Positions 53,919-64,000 of a stretch of 64,000 nt of DNA are shown in pieces (position 1 is the stretch's first letter; each line of letters begins with the position of its first letter). Source of the stretch: Zea mays (taxonomy: Eukaryota > Streptophyta > Magnoliopsida > Poales > Poaceae); assembly GCF_902167145.1 (NCBI RefSeq), contig NC_050096.1, positions 198,230,566-198,294,565 on the forward strand, written 5' to 3'. The notes under the pieces are model-generated. The model saw only the letters and a list, made by a program, of their open reading frames with translations. It searched no databases and was not told the DNA's origin. Made by a program: the position numbers and the translations under genes.

Positions 53919-54788
53919 ATGACTTCCCACGGATCCTCAGACGACGGGAATGCACTGTCCCACACTGACGGGCTTGCACGAGAGGGTTTTCCCCGTATTT
54001 TGTGGGAGGTACTTCAGGGGGCCGGATACACGACACCTCCTCAGTACGCGGTGCAGCAGTTCGAGAAGCACCGAGTGCCCTGCTGTAGGGTGAGGATGAC
54101 CTTGGAGCCTCATCCCCTGCAGCTAGGCTGGCGTTCGCTGGACTCTGAGTCCTTTGGATACCGGGATGAGGATACGATCGAGGCGATTGCTCTGCACGGG
54201 TTGACCACTTTCTGCGGATTCCATCCCTTGGAGCTGTCCATCCACCCCATTGGCTTGTTCCCCGCAGAGAAGGAGGACGACCCAATGTGGAAGGATCGGG
54301 TGGAGCATGCCAAGGACATCTGGGCTATCTACCCGGGCCAGACTGCTCACTTGACAGTGCGGTGCATGAATGCCCTGTACCGTCTACAAGTGATGCGTGG
54401 TGAGGCAATGTCCCATCTGATGGCACTATTGGAGGCAACTAAGATCACCCTGGACAACAGAGAGGAGCTTGTGGTTGATTTGTCCACTGTGATGGTGGAA
54501 AAGGACTTGCAGGTGGATCAGCTATCAAATGAGATCAAAGAGCTGGAGGAATTAGTGGGAACAAGGGAGAACACCATCGAGGTTCTCGAGGATCAGCTTA
54601 TCAACACCCAGCAGCAGCTTGCCGAGGCTAATGAGCACCTAGATATGCATCACCAGGAGATCCAGGATATGGAGGCTAACGAGGACGTCGACATTGAGGG
54701 AGGAGAGGAGCCTGCCTCCAGCTTGGACACTGCTGGCTCAGGGAGACCACCTTCCCCCAAGTCGAGTGTTGCCTCATTCGCTCACTAG
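53919..54788 (+). CDS. Upstream accessory ORF of chromovirus B, intact (289 aa)
   Basis: This is the complete counterpart of the ORF at 9574-10443, starting MTSHGSSDDGNALSH. I use ATG 53919 because copy A shares it. The longer open frame from 53859 adds a hydrophobic stretch from leader sequence that copy A does not keep. An N-terminal domain (about residues 1-165) with GLTTFCGFHPLELS and DIWAIYPGQTAHLTVRCMN is followed by coiled coil (about 170-255) and an acidic EDVDIEGGEEP tail. No signal peptide, membrane segment or known catalytic motif is seen. Between copies, differences in the coiled coil are mostly silent, arguing for past selection on the protein. The role is unknown; a structural or RNA-binding partner of Gag is only a guess. 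Confidence 0.8.
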   Translation: MTSHGSSDDGNALSHTDGLAREGFPRILWEVLQGAGYTTPPQYAVQQFEKHRVPCCRVRMTLEPHPLQLGWRSLDSESFGYRDEDTIEAIALHGLTTFCGFHPLELSIHPIGLFPAEKEDDPMWKDRVEHAKDIWAIYPGQTAHLTVRCMNALYRLQVMRGEAMSHLMALLEATKITLDNREELVVDLSTVMVEKDLQVDQLSNEIKELEELVGTRENTIEVLEDQLINTQQQLAEANEHLDMHHQEIQDMEANEDVDIEGGEEPASSLDTAGSGRPPSPKSSVASFAH

Positions 54789-55091
54789 GTATCAGGAGTA
54801 GGGCTAGAAGTCGGAAATGGTGGGACTCCTCAAAGCTAGCTTAGCTTTTGCACCCTTGGGGTACTAGGCTAGATAGAGTTGAGTCTTTTGGGCCACTGAT
54901 GTAATCATGATAAACTCTTTTGGAAGCATGGTTGATGGATGATGTTAGTCTTAATTTGGGAAGAAAAGTTTATGCCTTGTGAAATCCTTTATGTTTATGC
55001 AAGAATCTATCACTTCGCCTTTTGACTCTTTCTTCGCGATTGAACCTTGAACCTTAAAGATGTGTTATTGAGAATATATGTGATTTTTCAG

Positions 55092-57983
55092 ATGGCCGGG
55101 AGAGCGCGTCGCGGTCAGAATGAGCGCGTTCCTCCACCGCCGCCACCGCCTCCCACTCTGCAGGAGCTAATGGCTCAACAGAATGAGATCTTGAGGCAGC
55201 TAGCTCAGCGCCAGCCACCACCTCAGCACTATGGTGGTGGAGATCATCAACGTCACCCCGCGGCAGCCACCTACTAGGAGTTCCTCAGTACCCAGCCTCC
55301 ATTGTTCACCAGGGCAGAGGACCCACTTGATGCGGATGTATGGTTGAGAGTAGTGGAATCCAAATTCCCGCTACTCCATGGAGTTTGTTCAGAGGTCACT
55401 AAAGTCAGGTTCGCCACCCAGCAGCTTCGCGGACCCACAAGGACTTGGTGGGACCATTTTCTTGCTATGCAGCCAGATGACCGAGAGGTGGAATGGAGAG
55501 AGTTCAAGGCAGCTTTCAGCGGGCACCATATACCAGCCAGAATTATGGACCGAAAGCTCAACGAGTTTCTGGCACTCACTCAGGGCAACCGGACAGTGTT
55601 GCAGTATGCTCAGGCCTTCAATGACCTGTGCCAGTATGCTGGGTATCATGCAGATACGGACGAGAAGAAGAGAGACAAGTTCAGGAGGGGGCTCAGCACT
55701 AAGCTCCGTGACCGTCTCAACACCGTCAGGGCCAACAACTATAATGAGTTAGTCAACATGGCCATTTCTCAGGAGGACTGTATCACCGCTCGTCAGGCAG
55801 AGAAGAAGAGGAAGACCCCTATGGCAGGACCCTCAGCTCAGCCACAGCGCTTCAGGATTGTGTCCGACACTCAGAACAGGGGGCCTCAGTAGCAGCAAGG
55901 GCGATGGGTGATCCGACCACAGCAGCAGCAGCAGGCACCCAACCGTACCCAGTTTCCAGCTCCAAGGAACAATCAACAGCAGCAGCAATATCGCCAGGCA
56001 AATGACAACAGTTGTTTCACATGTGGCAACACCGGACATTATGCCAAGAATTGCCCCAGGAACCAGCAGAGGCAGGGGCAGAATGTTAATCAGAATCAAG
56101 GCAAGAGACAGAAGGTGCAAGTGAGGCAGGGCAGGCTGAACTTCACCACCATGGCTGATATTCCAGAGGGAGCACCCGTCATGACTGGTATCTTTACAGT
56201 TTTGAATTATCCTGCTATTATTCTTTTTGATTCTGGTGCATCACATAGCTTTATCAGTGCCAAATTTAGTTCCAAGTGTCAATTGCCTTTCCACCACACC
56301 AATGGGGGTATTACAATTTCGACACCAGGAGGCAGGGTTGCCACCTACCAAGTCAATAGACATGTGCCCATAAGGTTTGGTAGTCTAATAATTAAAACCA
56401 CCCTCCTCATTTTGGGTTTGGATAGCGTGGATATCATATTGGGAATCGACTGGTTAACCAGGCATCAGGCAGTTATTGATATTGCAGCTAGGGCCATTGA
56501 GGTGCACTCACCGACTTGTGGTGAAACCACACTATATTTGCCCAACCAAGGTTGTACCCGTTCTTGTGCCTTCGTTATGATAGAGTCCCCAGTGGAAAGG
56601 ATCCCAATGGTCCGTGACTACCCAGATGTTTTTCCGGATGAATTGCCAGGGATGCCACCTGACTGAGACATCGAGTTCACAATCGAATTGCAACCCAGGA
56701 CTGCTCCTATCTCCAAGAGACCCTATAGGATGCCTCCCGCAGAATTAGCAGAGCTAAAAAAGCAACTGCAGGAGTTGTTGGACAAGGGGTTCATTCACCC
56801 AAGTACTTCACCTTGGGGATGTCCTGCTTTATTTGTGAAGAAAAAGGATGATAGTTTGAGAATGTGTGTTGGTTACCGCCCTCTCAATGCGGTGACTATC
56901 AAGAACAAATACCCATTGCCCCGCATTGATGTTTTGTTCGATCAGTTGGTGGGGGCCAAAGTGTTCTCCAAGATAGATCTTCATTCGGGTTACCATCAGA
57001 TCAAGATCCGTACCAGTGATATTCCCAAAACGGCTTTCTCAACCAGATATGGGCTTTATGAGTTTTTGGTAATGTCTTTTGGGCTGACCAATGCCCCGGC
57101 TTATTTTATGTACCTGATGAACTCAGTATTCATGCCAGAGCTGGACAAATTCGTGGTTGTTTTCATTGATGATATTCTGGTCTATTCCAAGAATGAAGCC
57201 GAGCACACCAAACATTTGCATACTATACTTCAGAGGCTACGTGACCATCAGTTGTATGCCAAATTGTCTAAATGTGAATTCTGGCTGAAGGAAATTAGAT
57301 TCTTGGGTCACACAATTTCTCAGGATGGGATATCTGTTGATCCTGAGAAGGTACAAGAGGTGATGGATTGGAAGCCCCCGACTACAATAAGGCAGATTCG
57401 GAGTTTTCTGGGATTGGCAGGGTATTATCGACGATTTATTCCGGATTTCTCTAGAATTGCCAAACCAATGACTGAACTGTTAAAGAAGGGAGTCAAATAT
57501 AATTGGAGCCAAAAGTGCGAAGATGCCTTTCATACATTAAGGCAGCATTTGACAACAGCCCCAGTGCTGGCTCAACCTGATAACACCAAGCCCTTTAAAG
57601 TTTATTGTGATGCTTCTGGTACGGGATTGGGATGTGTATTAATGCAGGATAACAGAGTAATTGCTTATGCCTCCCGAGCACTCAGACCCCATGAGCAGAA
57701 CTACCCTACACATGATCTGGAGTTAGCAACCATGGTTCATGCTCTCAAGATATGGAGACACTACTTGATGGGAGCTCACTTTAACATTTACACTGATCAC
57801 AAGAGTCTCAAATACATTTTCACTCAGGTAGATCTGAACATGAGGCAGAGGAGATGGTTAGAATTAATCAAGGACTATGATTTGGAGGTGCATTACCATC
57901 CCGGCAAGGCCAATGTTGTGGCAGATGCCTTGAGCAGAAAGGCCCAGTGCAATTGTATGAGCATGGATGCGAGAGTTACCACC
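55092..57983 (+). pseudogene. gag-pol: Gag-Pol of chromovirus B, three stops, truncated by Huck insertion
   Basis: This is one constant frame from ATG 55092 (MAGRARRGQNE) with no frameshift. It covers gag with LRGPTRTWWDHF, the CCHC knuckle CFTCGNTGHYAKNC (about 56015), protease FDSGASHSF (about 56225), RT with FIDDILVYS (about 57165), and RNase H with [10 protein letters not shown] (about 57603) and YTDHKSLKY. Stops: TAG 55275, TAG 55890 and TGA 56664; the first two look like CAG-to-TAG. RT also has changes at conserved sites relative to copy A: VGYRPLN for VDYRPLN and IDLHSGYHQ for IDLRSGYHQ. The frame ends at 57983, so integrase is missing here. Confidence 0.88.
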
Positions 57984-58484
57984 TATCGGGGACCATAATT
58001 AGGGGTACCCTCAAGACGCCTAATTCTCAGCTAGGTAACCCCCATCAGCATAAAGCTGCAGAGGCCTGATGGGTGCGATTAAGTCAGGGATCAGTCCATA
58101 CGAGCGACTCGATCACGCCTCGCCCGAGCCTAGCCTCGGGCAAGGGCAGCCGACCCCGAGGGGTTTCCGTCTCGCCCGAGGCCCCCCTTTTTAACGGCGG
58201 ACACATCTCCGGCTCGCCCGAGGCCTTGCCTTCGCTAAGAAGCAGCCCTGACTAAATCGCCGCGCCGACCGACCGAGTCGCAGGAGCATTTAACGCAAAG
58301 GTAGCCTGACACCTTTATCCTGACGCGCGCCCCTCGGCAGAGCTGAAGTGACCGCCGTCACTTCGCCGCTCCACTGACCGGTCTGACAGAAGGACAGCGC
58401 CGCCTGCGCCACTCCGACTGCAGTGCCACTTGACAGAGTGAGACTGACAGGCAGTCAGGCCTTGCCAAAGGCGCCATAGGAAAC

Positions 58485-59040
58485 TCCGCTCCGCCCGACC
58501 CAGGGCTCGGACTCGGGCTAAGCCCCGGAAAACGGCGAACTCCGCTCCGCCCGACCCAGGGCTCGGACTCGGGCTAGGCCCCGGAAGACGGCGAACTCCG
58601 CTCCGCCCGACCCAGGGCTCGGACTCGGGCTAAGGCCCCGGAAGACGGCGAACTCCGCTCCGCCCGACCCAGGGCTCGGACTCGGGCTAGGCCCCGGAAG
58701 ACGGCGAACTCCGCTCCGCCCGACCCAGGGCTCGGACTCGGGCTAAGGCCCCGGAAGACGGCGAACTCCGCTCCGCCTGACCCAGGGCTCGGACTCGGGC
58801 TAGGCCCCGGAAGACGGCGAACTCCGCCCCGCCCGACCCAGGGCTCGGACTCGAGCTAAGGCCCCGGAAGACGGCGAACTCCGCTCCGCCCGACCCAGGG
58901 CTCGGACTCGGGCTAAGGCCCCAGAAGACGGCGAACTCCGCTCCGCCCGACCCAGGGCTCGGACTCGGGCTCAGCCCCAGAAGACGACGAACTCCGCTTC
59001 GCCCGACCCCAGGGCTCGGACTCCGCCCTGGCCTCTGCCG
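58485..59040 (+). repeat. Minisatellite in Huck LTR, about ten units of 56-57 bp
   Basis: The unit carries ACTCCGCTCCGCCCGACCCA, then GGGCTCGGACTCGGGCTA(A)GG and CCCCGGAAGACGGCGA. GGCGAAC recurs at about 58536, 58590, 58647, 58703, 58759, 58816, 58872 and 58929. Units alternate between GGCTAGG and GGCTAAGG, which suggests amplification in pairs. Element 1 has only a few related units. Confidence 0.9.
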
Positions 59041-59415
59041 AACGACCTCCGCCTCGCCCGACCCAGGAGCTCGGGCTCGGCCTCGGCCATGGAAGACAGA
59101 CTCGACCCCAGCTTCGAAGGAGCCTCCACGTCGCTCGACCTAGGGCACAGGCCCGCCACATCAACAGGAAGCGCCATCATCACCCTACCCCGAGCCGACT
59201 CGGGCCGCAGAGAACAAGACCGGTGTCCCATCTGGCTAGCTCCGCCAGATAGGCAATGATGGCGCCCCGCTAGCCCTGTGACGACGGCGGCTCTCAGCTC
59301 CCTTACGGAAGCAGGGGGACGACAGCAAGGACCCAACCGCTCCGACAGCTGTCCCTCCGCCAGGCTCCGTTGCTCCTCCGACAGCCACGACATCACACCA
59401 GCATGGTGCCAAGAT

Positions 59416-62400
59416 GTCACACCCGGATTTCGGGGCACCAAGACCCGGGCGCGAACATAAACACCAGGTGTGCTGGGACCAAGTCTCACACATATGATGC
59501 ATAGTGGCACAGGATCGAACGTCACATCTTTACTATATAACAGGAGTTCTATACAAAATAATTAAATAATTACATCATATGAGGAAACGATCCAGCAACC
59601 CAAAGTTGACTGGGAGACGACGACCTAGACCACTCACGAACTCATCACAGCATCCTCCACGCGCCTCATCATGTGGTACCTGCTCTTGACCTGTGGGGGG
59701 GGGGTGTGAGACAGCAAGAGTGAGCTCACATACGTTCATCGCTCAACAAGTTGTGGGGAATAATGTGAATGAACTCGCCAAAGGTGGGAGTTCATGTGAA
59801 GTGTAAGGCTTACCAAAGAGGATGGTTAGAGCTGAGCATTGCTTTTAAAGTTGGTCAAAATTTTATTAGCAGTTACTAAGTATAAGTAAATACCAACCCA
59901 ATTAAATTGTAGAACAGAAGTAACAACATCACCTGCGATGCAATGCATATGACCAATTGAATTTAAGTTCCATAAGTTAATCATGTGAGGGTCCGAGCTG
60001 CTCATGACCGTGAGCACGGCTAGTATACCAGTTTTACACTCTGCAGAGGTTGCGCATCTTTACCCACAAGTCATGTTACCCATCTGCCAAGGGATCGCGA
60101 CTTCCCATACACCTCTACCGAGGAGGCGAGGCAGGGTAACACTACGAGGCCTTTACAAAGTTCCACTAGCTTCAGAAAACCCGCTACAGTTTATAGGAAG
60201 CTCCAATGCAGGAATCCCTTGCAGGACCGCCATCGCAGCAAAATCCTCCCGAGGGCCTCCCTACACTGACCACTCCCCTACTGCCCTTGCCCCTTTCGGG
60301 TAAGGTAGTCTTCCACTAGCTTTCCTAATTAATCAGCCAAGGGCGTCCCATTAAACCCTTGTGGTAGCACTGTTTTCCCGGGTGGTCGCTCCATGTTCCA
60401 ATTAATATAATGATCTTATCATGAACAGTAATAATAAACATATAATAAAAGTGTGATCATGAATAATGTACCTTCATACCCAAAACCACATAAAGCACTA
60501 GCAAGTACTACCCAAAAAGTTCAGTGGTAAACAAGGTATAAAGATAGACAAACTAGGGTAACCTATTGGGTCCCATCAAAATTAACCTATGCAGATCATT
60601 ATGATTAATCAGAACATGGCTGGGTAAAAAGAAGTGATCAAGGGCACAACTTGCCTGAGACTTGAGATTCCAATTACCAGGGTGATTCTTCAGATTCTCG
60701 TAACCTCACCGCTAGTCGTAGAAATACAAGCAGACATGGTATAGACAAAATTAACATCACACCAAACATAAGTACAAGCTGAATAATAATAATCTACGCG
60801 TTGCTACGAGATCGTGGGAACGAGAACCACTAAAATCGGAGTTATGACTAAGGAGTTATGATTTTATAGAGGATTCATGTGATTAAAATATTAAACTATA
60901 TCATAAATTAGTTAATATAAATCATATGAGAGGTTATTCTCTAAATAATTATCTCAGCTTTAATCTAAGTTATAAATTGACCTTAGATCATATTCTAGTA
61001 GATTATAATAATAAGTGGTTTAACGAGACTAACCAACATAAGTTAAATAAAGATCTAAATATAGATGAACAAGACATGGTATAATAAATGTTGTTGCTGC
61101 GTAGTAAATACTTGTACGAGACTAACGCAACTGGAACGAGTCAATTCGGATTCAAAATGAAAGAGTTATGATTTTCTAAAGGTTTTATGTATTCGATACA
61201 AGATTAATTAAGAGATATATTTTAATATGGTTCTCATATCAAAACAGAGACACTATGTGATAAATAACATTATTATAAAATTATAGGAACTGGAATGAAT
61301 AAATTTGGACCATGTATGCATTTTCTATGAATTCTAGTATTTATTTTCACAATAAAATCATTTTCTAATCATTTTTACTGAATTTCTAATTTTCTGGACT
61401 GGGCATCAAATACTAGAAACGGTAGGGTCTCAGGTGCAAGAATCCGCAAGACTCATAGCACAACCGCGGGTTGATTTGATAAAAGGACATGGGCTATTTT
61501 ATAAAGTTAGCCAGCTGAAAGGGTATGGTGAGTTCTGGGCCGCTGGATTCAAATCGTGCGACCAGGATTAGATCTACTCCCTTAATGAATCGGTACGCAG
61601 TGTGGTTCCTCGGATCCAGATCCGACGGTGCTCACCACCCCATCACCCAATCCGTCCGATCAACCGCCCACGCTCTAGATCAACCCAGTGAACTGGTACG
61701 CTAAGATCCGAACCAGATCAACGGCCCGGATCGAACGTGGCAAGGAGGTAAGACATGTTATAATCTAGACCGTTGCCCTAGCTATCAAAGACCGTGATGA
61801 TCCAATAGCCCCCATACGGATTGCAAGTCAATCATCACCGTCTATTTCATGATCTACGGACACCTTGGCATCGTCTACCTCACGACACCAAGGCGCAGTC
61901 GTCGCGCCATGCCCGGCACTCCCCCTCTCTCTCCTGTCGGTCCACCGGCGTTCTGCCCGACCAAGACCAGCCAGTGGTCGCCACCGCCGTTCCCCGGCGG
62001 CGCTCCAACCCCACACACACGCGGCATCCTAACGAATCCACAAGGTATTGCATTGGAGGAAACCGACTCACCATAGATGATTGCGCCGGTAGGGTCTGCC
62101 TGCCCCCGATGACCAGCGTCCCGCCGACGACGACCCCGCAAAGTACCAAGCTCCAGGTACACGATCGGCCAAGCCCCAGACCCGACACCAGAGGTATTAC
62201 GCTGGCGAATTCTCCTCTCAACTCGCGGTCTTATGGCGATGAGGACGACAATCGCGCTGTGTTCGAGGGAGCGAGGGAAAGAATAGGTGAGCGCAAACGA
62301 AGGGAAGAGCACGGCACGTCTGGCTTTTAAACACGAAGCCGAGGGCTTCCGAGCGCACAGCGAGGAAAGCGTGGACGCGGCGACATTCTGTTCATCAGCG

Positions 62401-62972
62401 CGCAGTTTTCGCGGAGGATGAAGACCGGGCGAGGGAAACGGACAAGCGGGGCCCATCTGTCAATGCTACCTTTGTTGGGCTGCGCGGGGCTGGTGGTGAA
62501 TATGGGCCACGAAGTGGATTCGGCCCAAACTCAAGGTAAGTCTTCTTTTCTTTTCTTTTTTTATTTTCTGGTTTCTATTTTAAATTCAAATCCAACACAA
62601 GTTTGAATTCCAAGATTTTACTTTTAGATGTACAAATAAACTACAACATGAATTCAAGAGTATAATTTTAGTTATTTATTTATTATCCTTTCTTTTAGCA
62701 AAATGCTCTCAACATACGAGTCATAAATAAGAAATACTCTTAGGAAAATCTATAATGTGTAACATTCATTAAAAGGTGATTTTAACTCAAAAGAGAATAT
62801 TTTATATATTTCTTAAAGGGGATAATAAATTGTAACTCTTTTATTATATATATCTTAACTCAAATTGCTTTAAATTTTACTATTTATTTTAGAGAAGGTC
62901 AATTCCAAAGTATAATTATCCATTAGGGACATTTTCTCTACAAATCCCCAAAATAAGATTTCGGGTGCTACA
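59416..62972 (-). mobile_element. Solo LTR (3.6 kb, Tekay/Del-like), TSD CAAGA
   Basis: The insert has TGTCACACCCGG and GGTGCTACA ends and CAAGA on both sides (59411-59415, 62973-62977). It has no PBS, internal coding region or second LTR. Read on the minus strand it starts TGTAGCACCCGAAATC and ends ATCCGGGTGTGACA, with TTTAAAA at 62325-62331 about 640 bp in, followed by a GC-rich leader and then a long AT-rich part. This layout mirrors the chromovirus LTRs. The open frames at 61821-62456 lie in the GC-rich leader and show no motif. It interrupts the Huck LTR and is the youngest insertion on this side. Confidence 0.8.
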
Positions 62973-63395
62973 CAAGATCTCTCCGGCTGCCACATTGGCA
63001 TGTACTTAGGGCGCTAGCTCTCCCCCGCTAGACACGTAGCACTTTGCTACACCCCCATTGTACACCTGGATCCTCTCCTTACGCCTATAAAAGGAAGGAC
63101 CAGGGCCTTCTTAGAAAAGGTTGGCCGCGCGGGGACGAGGACGGGACAGACGCTCTCTTGGGGCCGCTCGCTTCCCTCACCTGCGCGGACGCTTGTAACC
63201 TCCTACTGCAAGCGCACCCGACCTGGGCGCGGGACGAACACGAAGGCCGCGGGATTTCCACCTCTCTCACGCCCGTCTCCGGCCACCTCGCTTCCCCCCT
63301 TCGCGCTCGCCCACGCGCTCGACCCATCTGAGCTGGGGCACGCGACACACTCACTCGTCGGCTTAGGGACCCCCCGGTCTCGGGACGCCGACAGT

Positions 63396-63413
63396 TGGCG
63401 CGCCAGGTAGGGG
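63396..63413 (+). other. Primer binding site, Huck-like element 2
   Basis: TGGCGCGCCAGGTAGGGG two bases after the LTR end GCCGACA. Confidence 0.8.
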
Positions 63414-63453
63414 CCTGCTGCGTGCTGACGAAAAGCTTCCCGTCAAGCTCCAG

Positions 63454-64000
63454 ATGGGCAGTCTCCAACAACCTCTCCAACCCGGGACGGTGCTCCGTTT
63501 CGGGAGTCTTGAGTTCATGTCCCTCGACGGCAGCTACGACATGATACTCCTTCCACCGCCGCACGACAACGACAATGGCGGCCGACAACCCGCCCGCCGG
63601 CGGCGGAATCGACGACATCTTCCCCGTGTGGTGGAAGAACAACATTCGAGCTCGCCCCGTCCTCTCCCCCGCCAACGGAGGAGGAGGCGGGGCAACCAAG
63701 GCCAAGCGGGAGGCCGCGCTTCATCGGCTGTCGAGCGAATCGACGTCCCCAGCACCCCAACGGGGGGCGCGTCGGGCGTCGACCTCGCGTTTGAGACAAA
63801 GGCGAGCGCCGTCCCCCCGCGACACGCCAATCCCGAGCAAGTGGACGACGCCAGCGCGCTCGCGGAGGGCCTGCAGGACGTCGCCCTCGTACCTAAGACG
63901 ACGGCGCAATCAGTCCCCGACGTGACTATGTCGCTCCTCGTCGACCAAAAGGTACTGACTGATTCCCATCCTACGTCACTTCGACTCGGTCTCAACCCGC
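63454..64000 (+). CDS. gag: Gag N-terminal part of Huck-like element 2 (runs off window)
   Basis: ATG 63454 begins MGSLQQPLQPGTVLRFG, matching element 1's gag start at 20959. The frame is open without stops for 182 codons to the window end. It contains the basic RRRRNRR segment and then an Ala/Ser/Val-rich, low-complexity stretch. The capsid domain would follow outside the window. Unlike element 1, no lesion is seen so far. Confidence 0.8.
   Translation, partial: MGSLQQPLQPGTVLRFGSLEFMSLDGSYDMILLPPPHDNDNGGRQPARRRRNRRHLPRVVEEQHSSSPRPLPRQRRRRRGNQGQAGGRASSAVERIDVPSTPTGGASGVDLAFETKASAVPPRHANPEQVDDASALAEGLQDVALVPKTTAQSVPDVTMSLLVDQKVLTDSHPTSLRLGLNP

Larger units (their letters stand above)
49150..57983 (+). 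mobile_element. Chromovirus copy B, interrupted in pol by Huck-like element 2
   Basis: Same family as copy A: 5' LTR 49150-53498, PBS 53501-53512, upstream ORF 53919-54788, and gag-pol from 55092. Pol stops at 57983 where Huck LTR begins, just after RNase H. The integrase, chromodomain and 3' LTR must lie right of the window. Its LTR is clearly diverged from copy A's, so these are separate insertions of related subfamilies rather than a duplication. Confidence 0.9.
57984..63393 (+). repeat. 5' LTR of Huck-like element 2, interrupted by a solo LTR
   Basis: The LTR pieces are 57984-59415 and 62978-63393. Without the insertion the LTR is about 1.85 kb, against 1471 bp in element 1. Much of the excess is the expanded minisatellite at 58485-59040. 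TATAAAAGG lies at 63086-63093. Confidence 0.85.
57984..64000 (+). mobile_element. Huck-like element 2, 5' part only
   Basis: It begins TATCGGGGACCATAATTAGG (first bases TGTCGG in element 1, so one change) and runs past the window end. The 5' LTR ends at 63393 and contains a solo LTR. PBS is at 63396-63413 and gag from 63454. The target is the pol of chromovirus B, just before integrase. Confidence 0.88.

Noticed and set aside
61821..62456. Overlapping open frames of 169 and 193 codons within the solo LTR
   Set aside because: They sit in the GC-rich leader of an LTR, on both strands, with no motif and no second copy to test selection.

Overview
The window looks like intergenic maize (Zea mays or a close relative) DNA. 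It is almost entirely nested LTR retrotransposons, with one small island that does not look like a transposon. Evidence for a large grass genome: LTRs I recognise as Huck-type (Ty3/gypsy, Tat group) and Opie/Ji-type (Ty1/copia, Sirevirus), long-LTR chromoviruses with chromodomain integrases, and nesting at least four deep with 5-bp target-site duplications (TSDs). No tRNA, rRNA, CRISPR or prokaryotic genes were seen. Family names come from recognising sequence, not from a search.

Left side (1-35835). A minus-strand Tat-like gag (2575-4123) is followed by its PBS and an LTR (4181-5164 plus 19788-19992). A complete chromovirus, copy A (5165-19782, TSD GATAC), is inserted in that LTR. Next comes a 5'-truncated Huck element (about 20013-34175) with gag/protease, RT-RNase H-integrase and an antisense accessory gene (31285 down to 27932). 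That gene has a putative gypsy-type transposon domain and phase-consistent introns. This Huck sits inside the gag of an older minus-strand copia element (34176-35835).

Middle (35836-39619). This is the only low-copy-looking sequence. Three minus-strand exons with consistent splice phases (38657-38775, 38488-38563, 36657-36713) encode WD40-repeat-like protein. A 1.7-kb candidate solo LTR (36757-38461) lies in one intron, and a MITE-like inverted repeat lies upstream.

Right side (39620-64000). An LTR fragment starting TGTTGGGGCC (39620-39730, resumed 49066-49149) holds a complete minus-strand Sirevirus (39731-49060, TSD CAAGT) with an uninterrupted pol frame but a broken gag. Beside it is a second chromovirus, copy B (49150-57983), cut in pol by a second Huck (57984 to the window end). 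The LTR of that Huck carries an expanded 56-57-bp minisatellite and a 3.6-kb solo LTR (59416-62972, TSD CAAGA).

Most noteworthy: (1) both chromoviruses encode, between PBS and gag, a 289-aa coiled-coil ORF of identical length whose differences are mainly synonymous; (2) their 4-kb LTRs contain an intron-bounded coding-like exon ending at the same TGA in all three copies; (3) 3' splice-site-like sequences lie directly before both the upstream-ORF ATG and the gag ATG; (4) the WD40-like exons. Most premature stops across the elements fit C-to-T change at CAG, CAA or CGA codons, as expected for silenced, cytosine-methylated copies.
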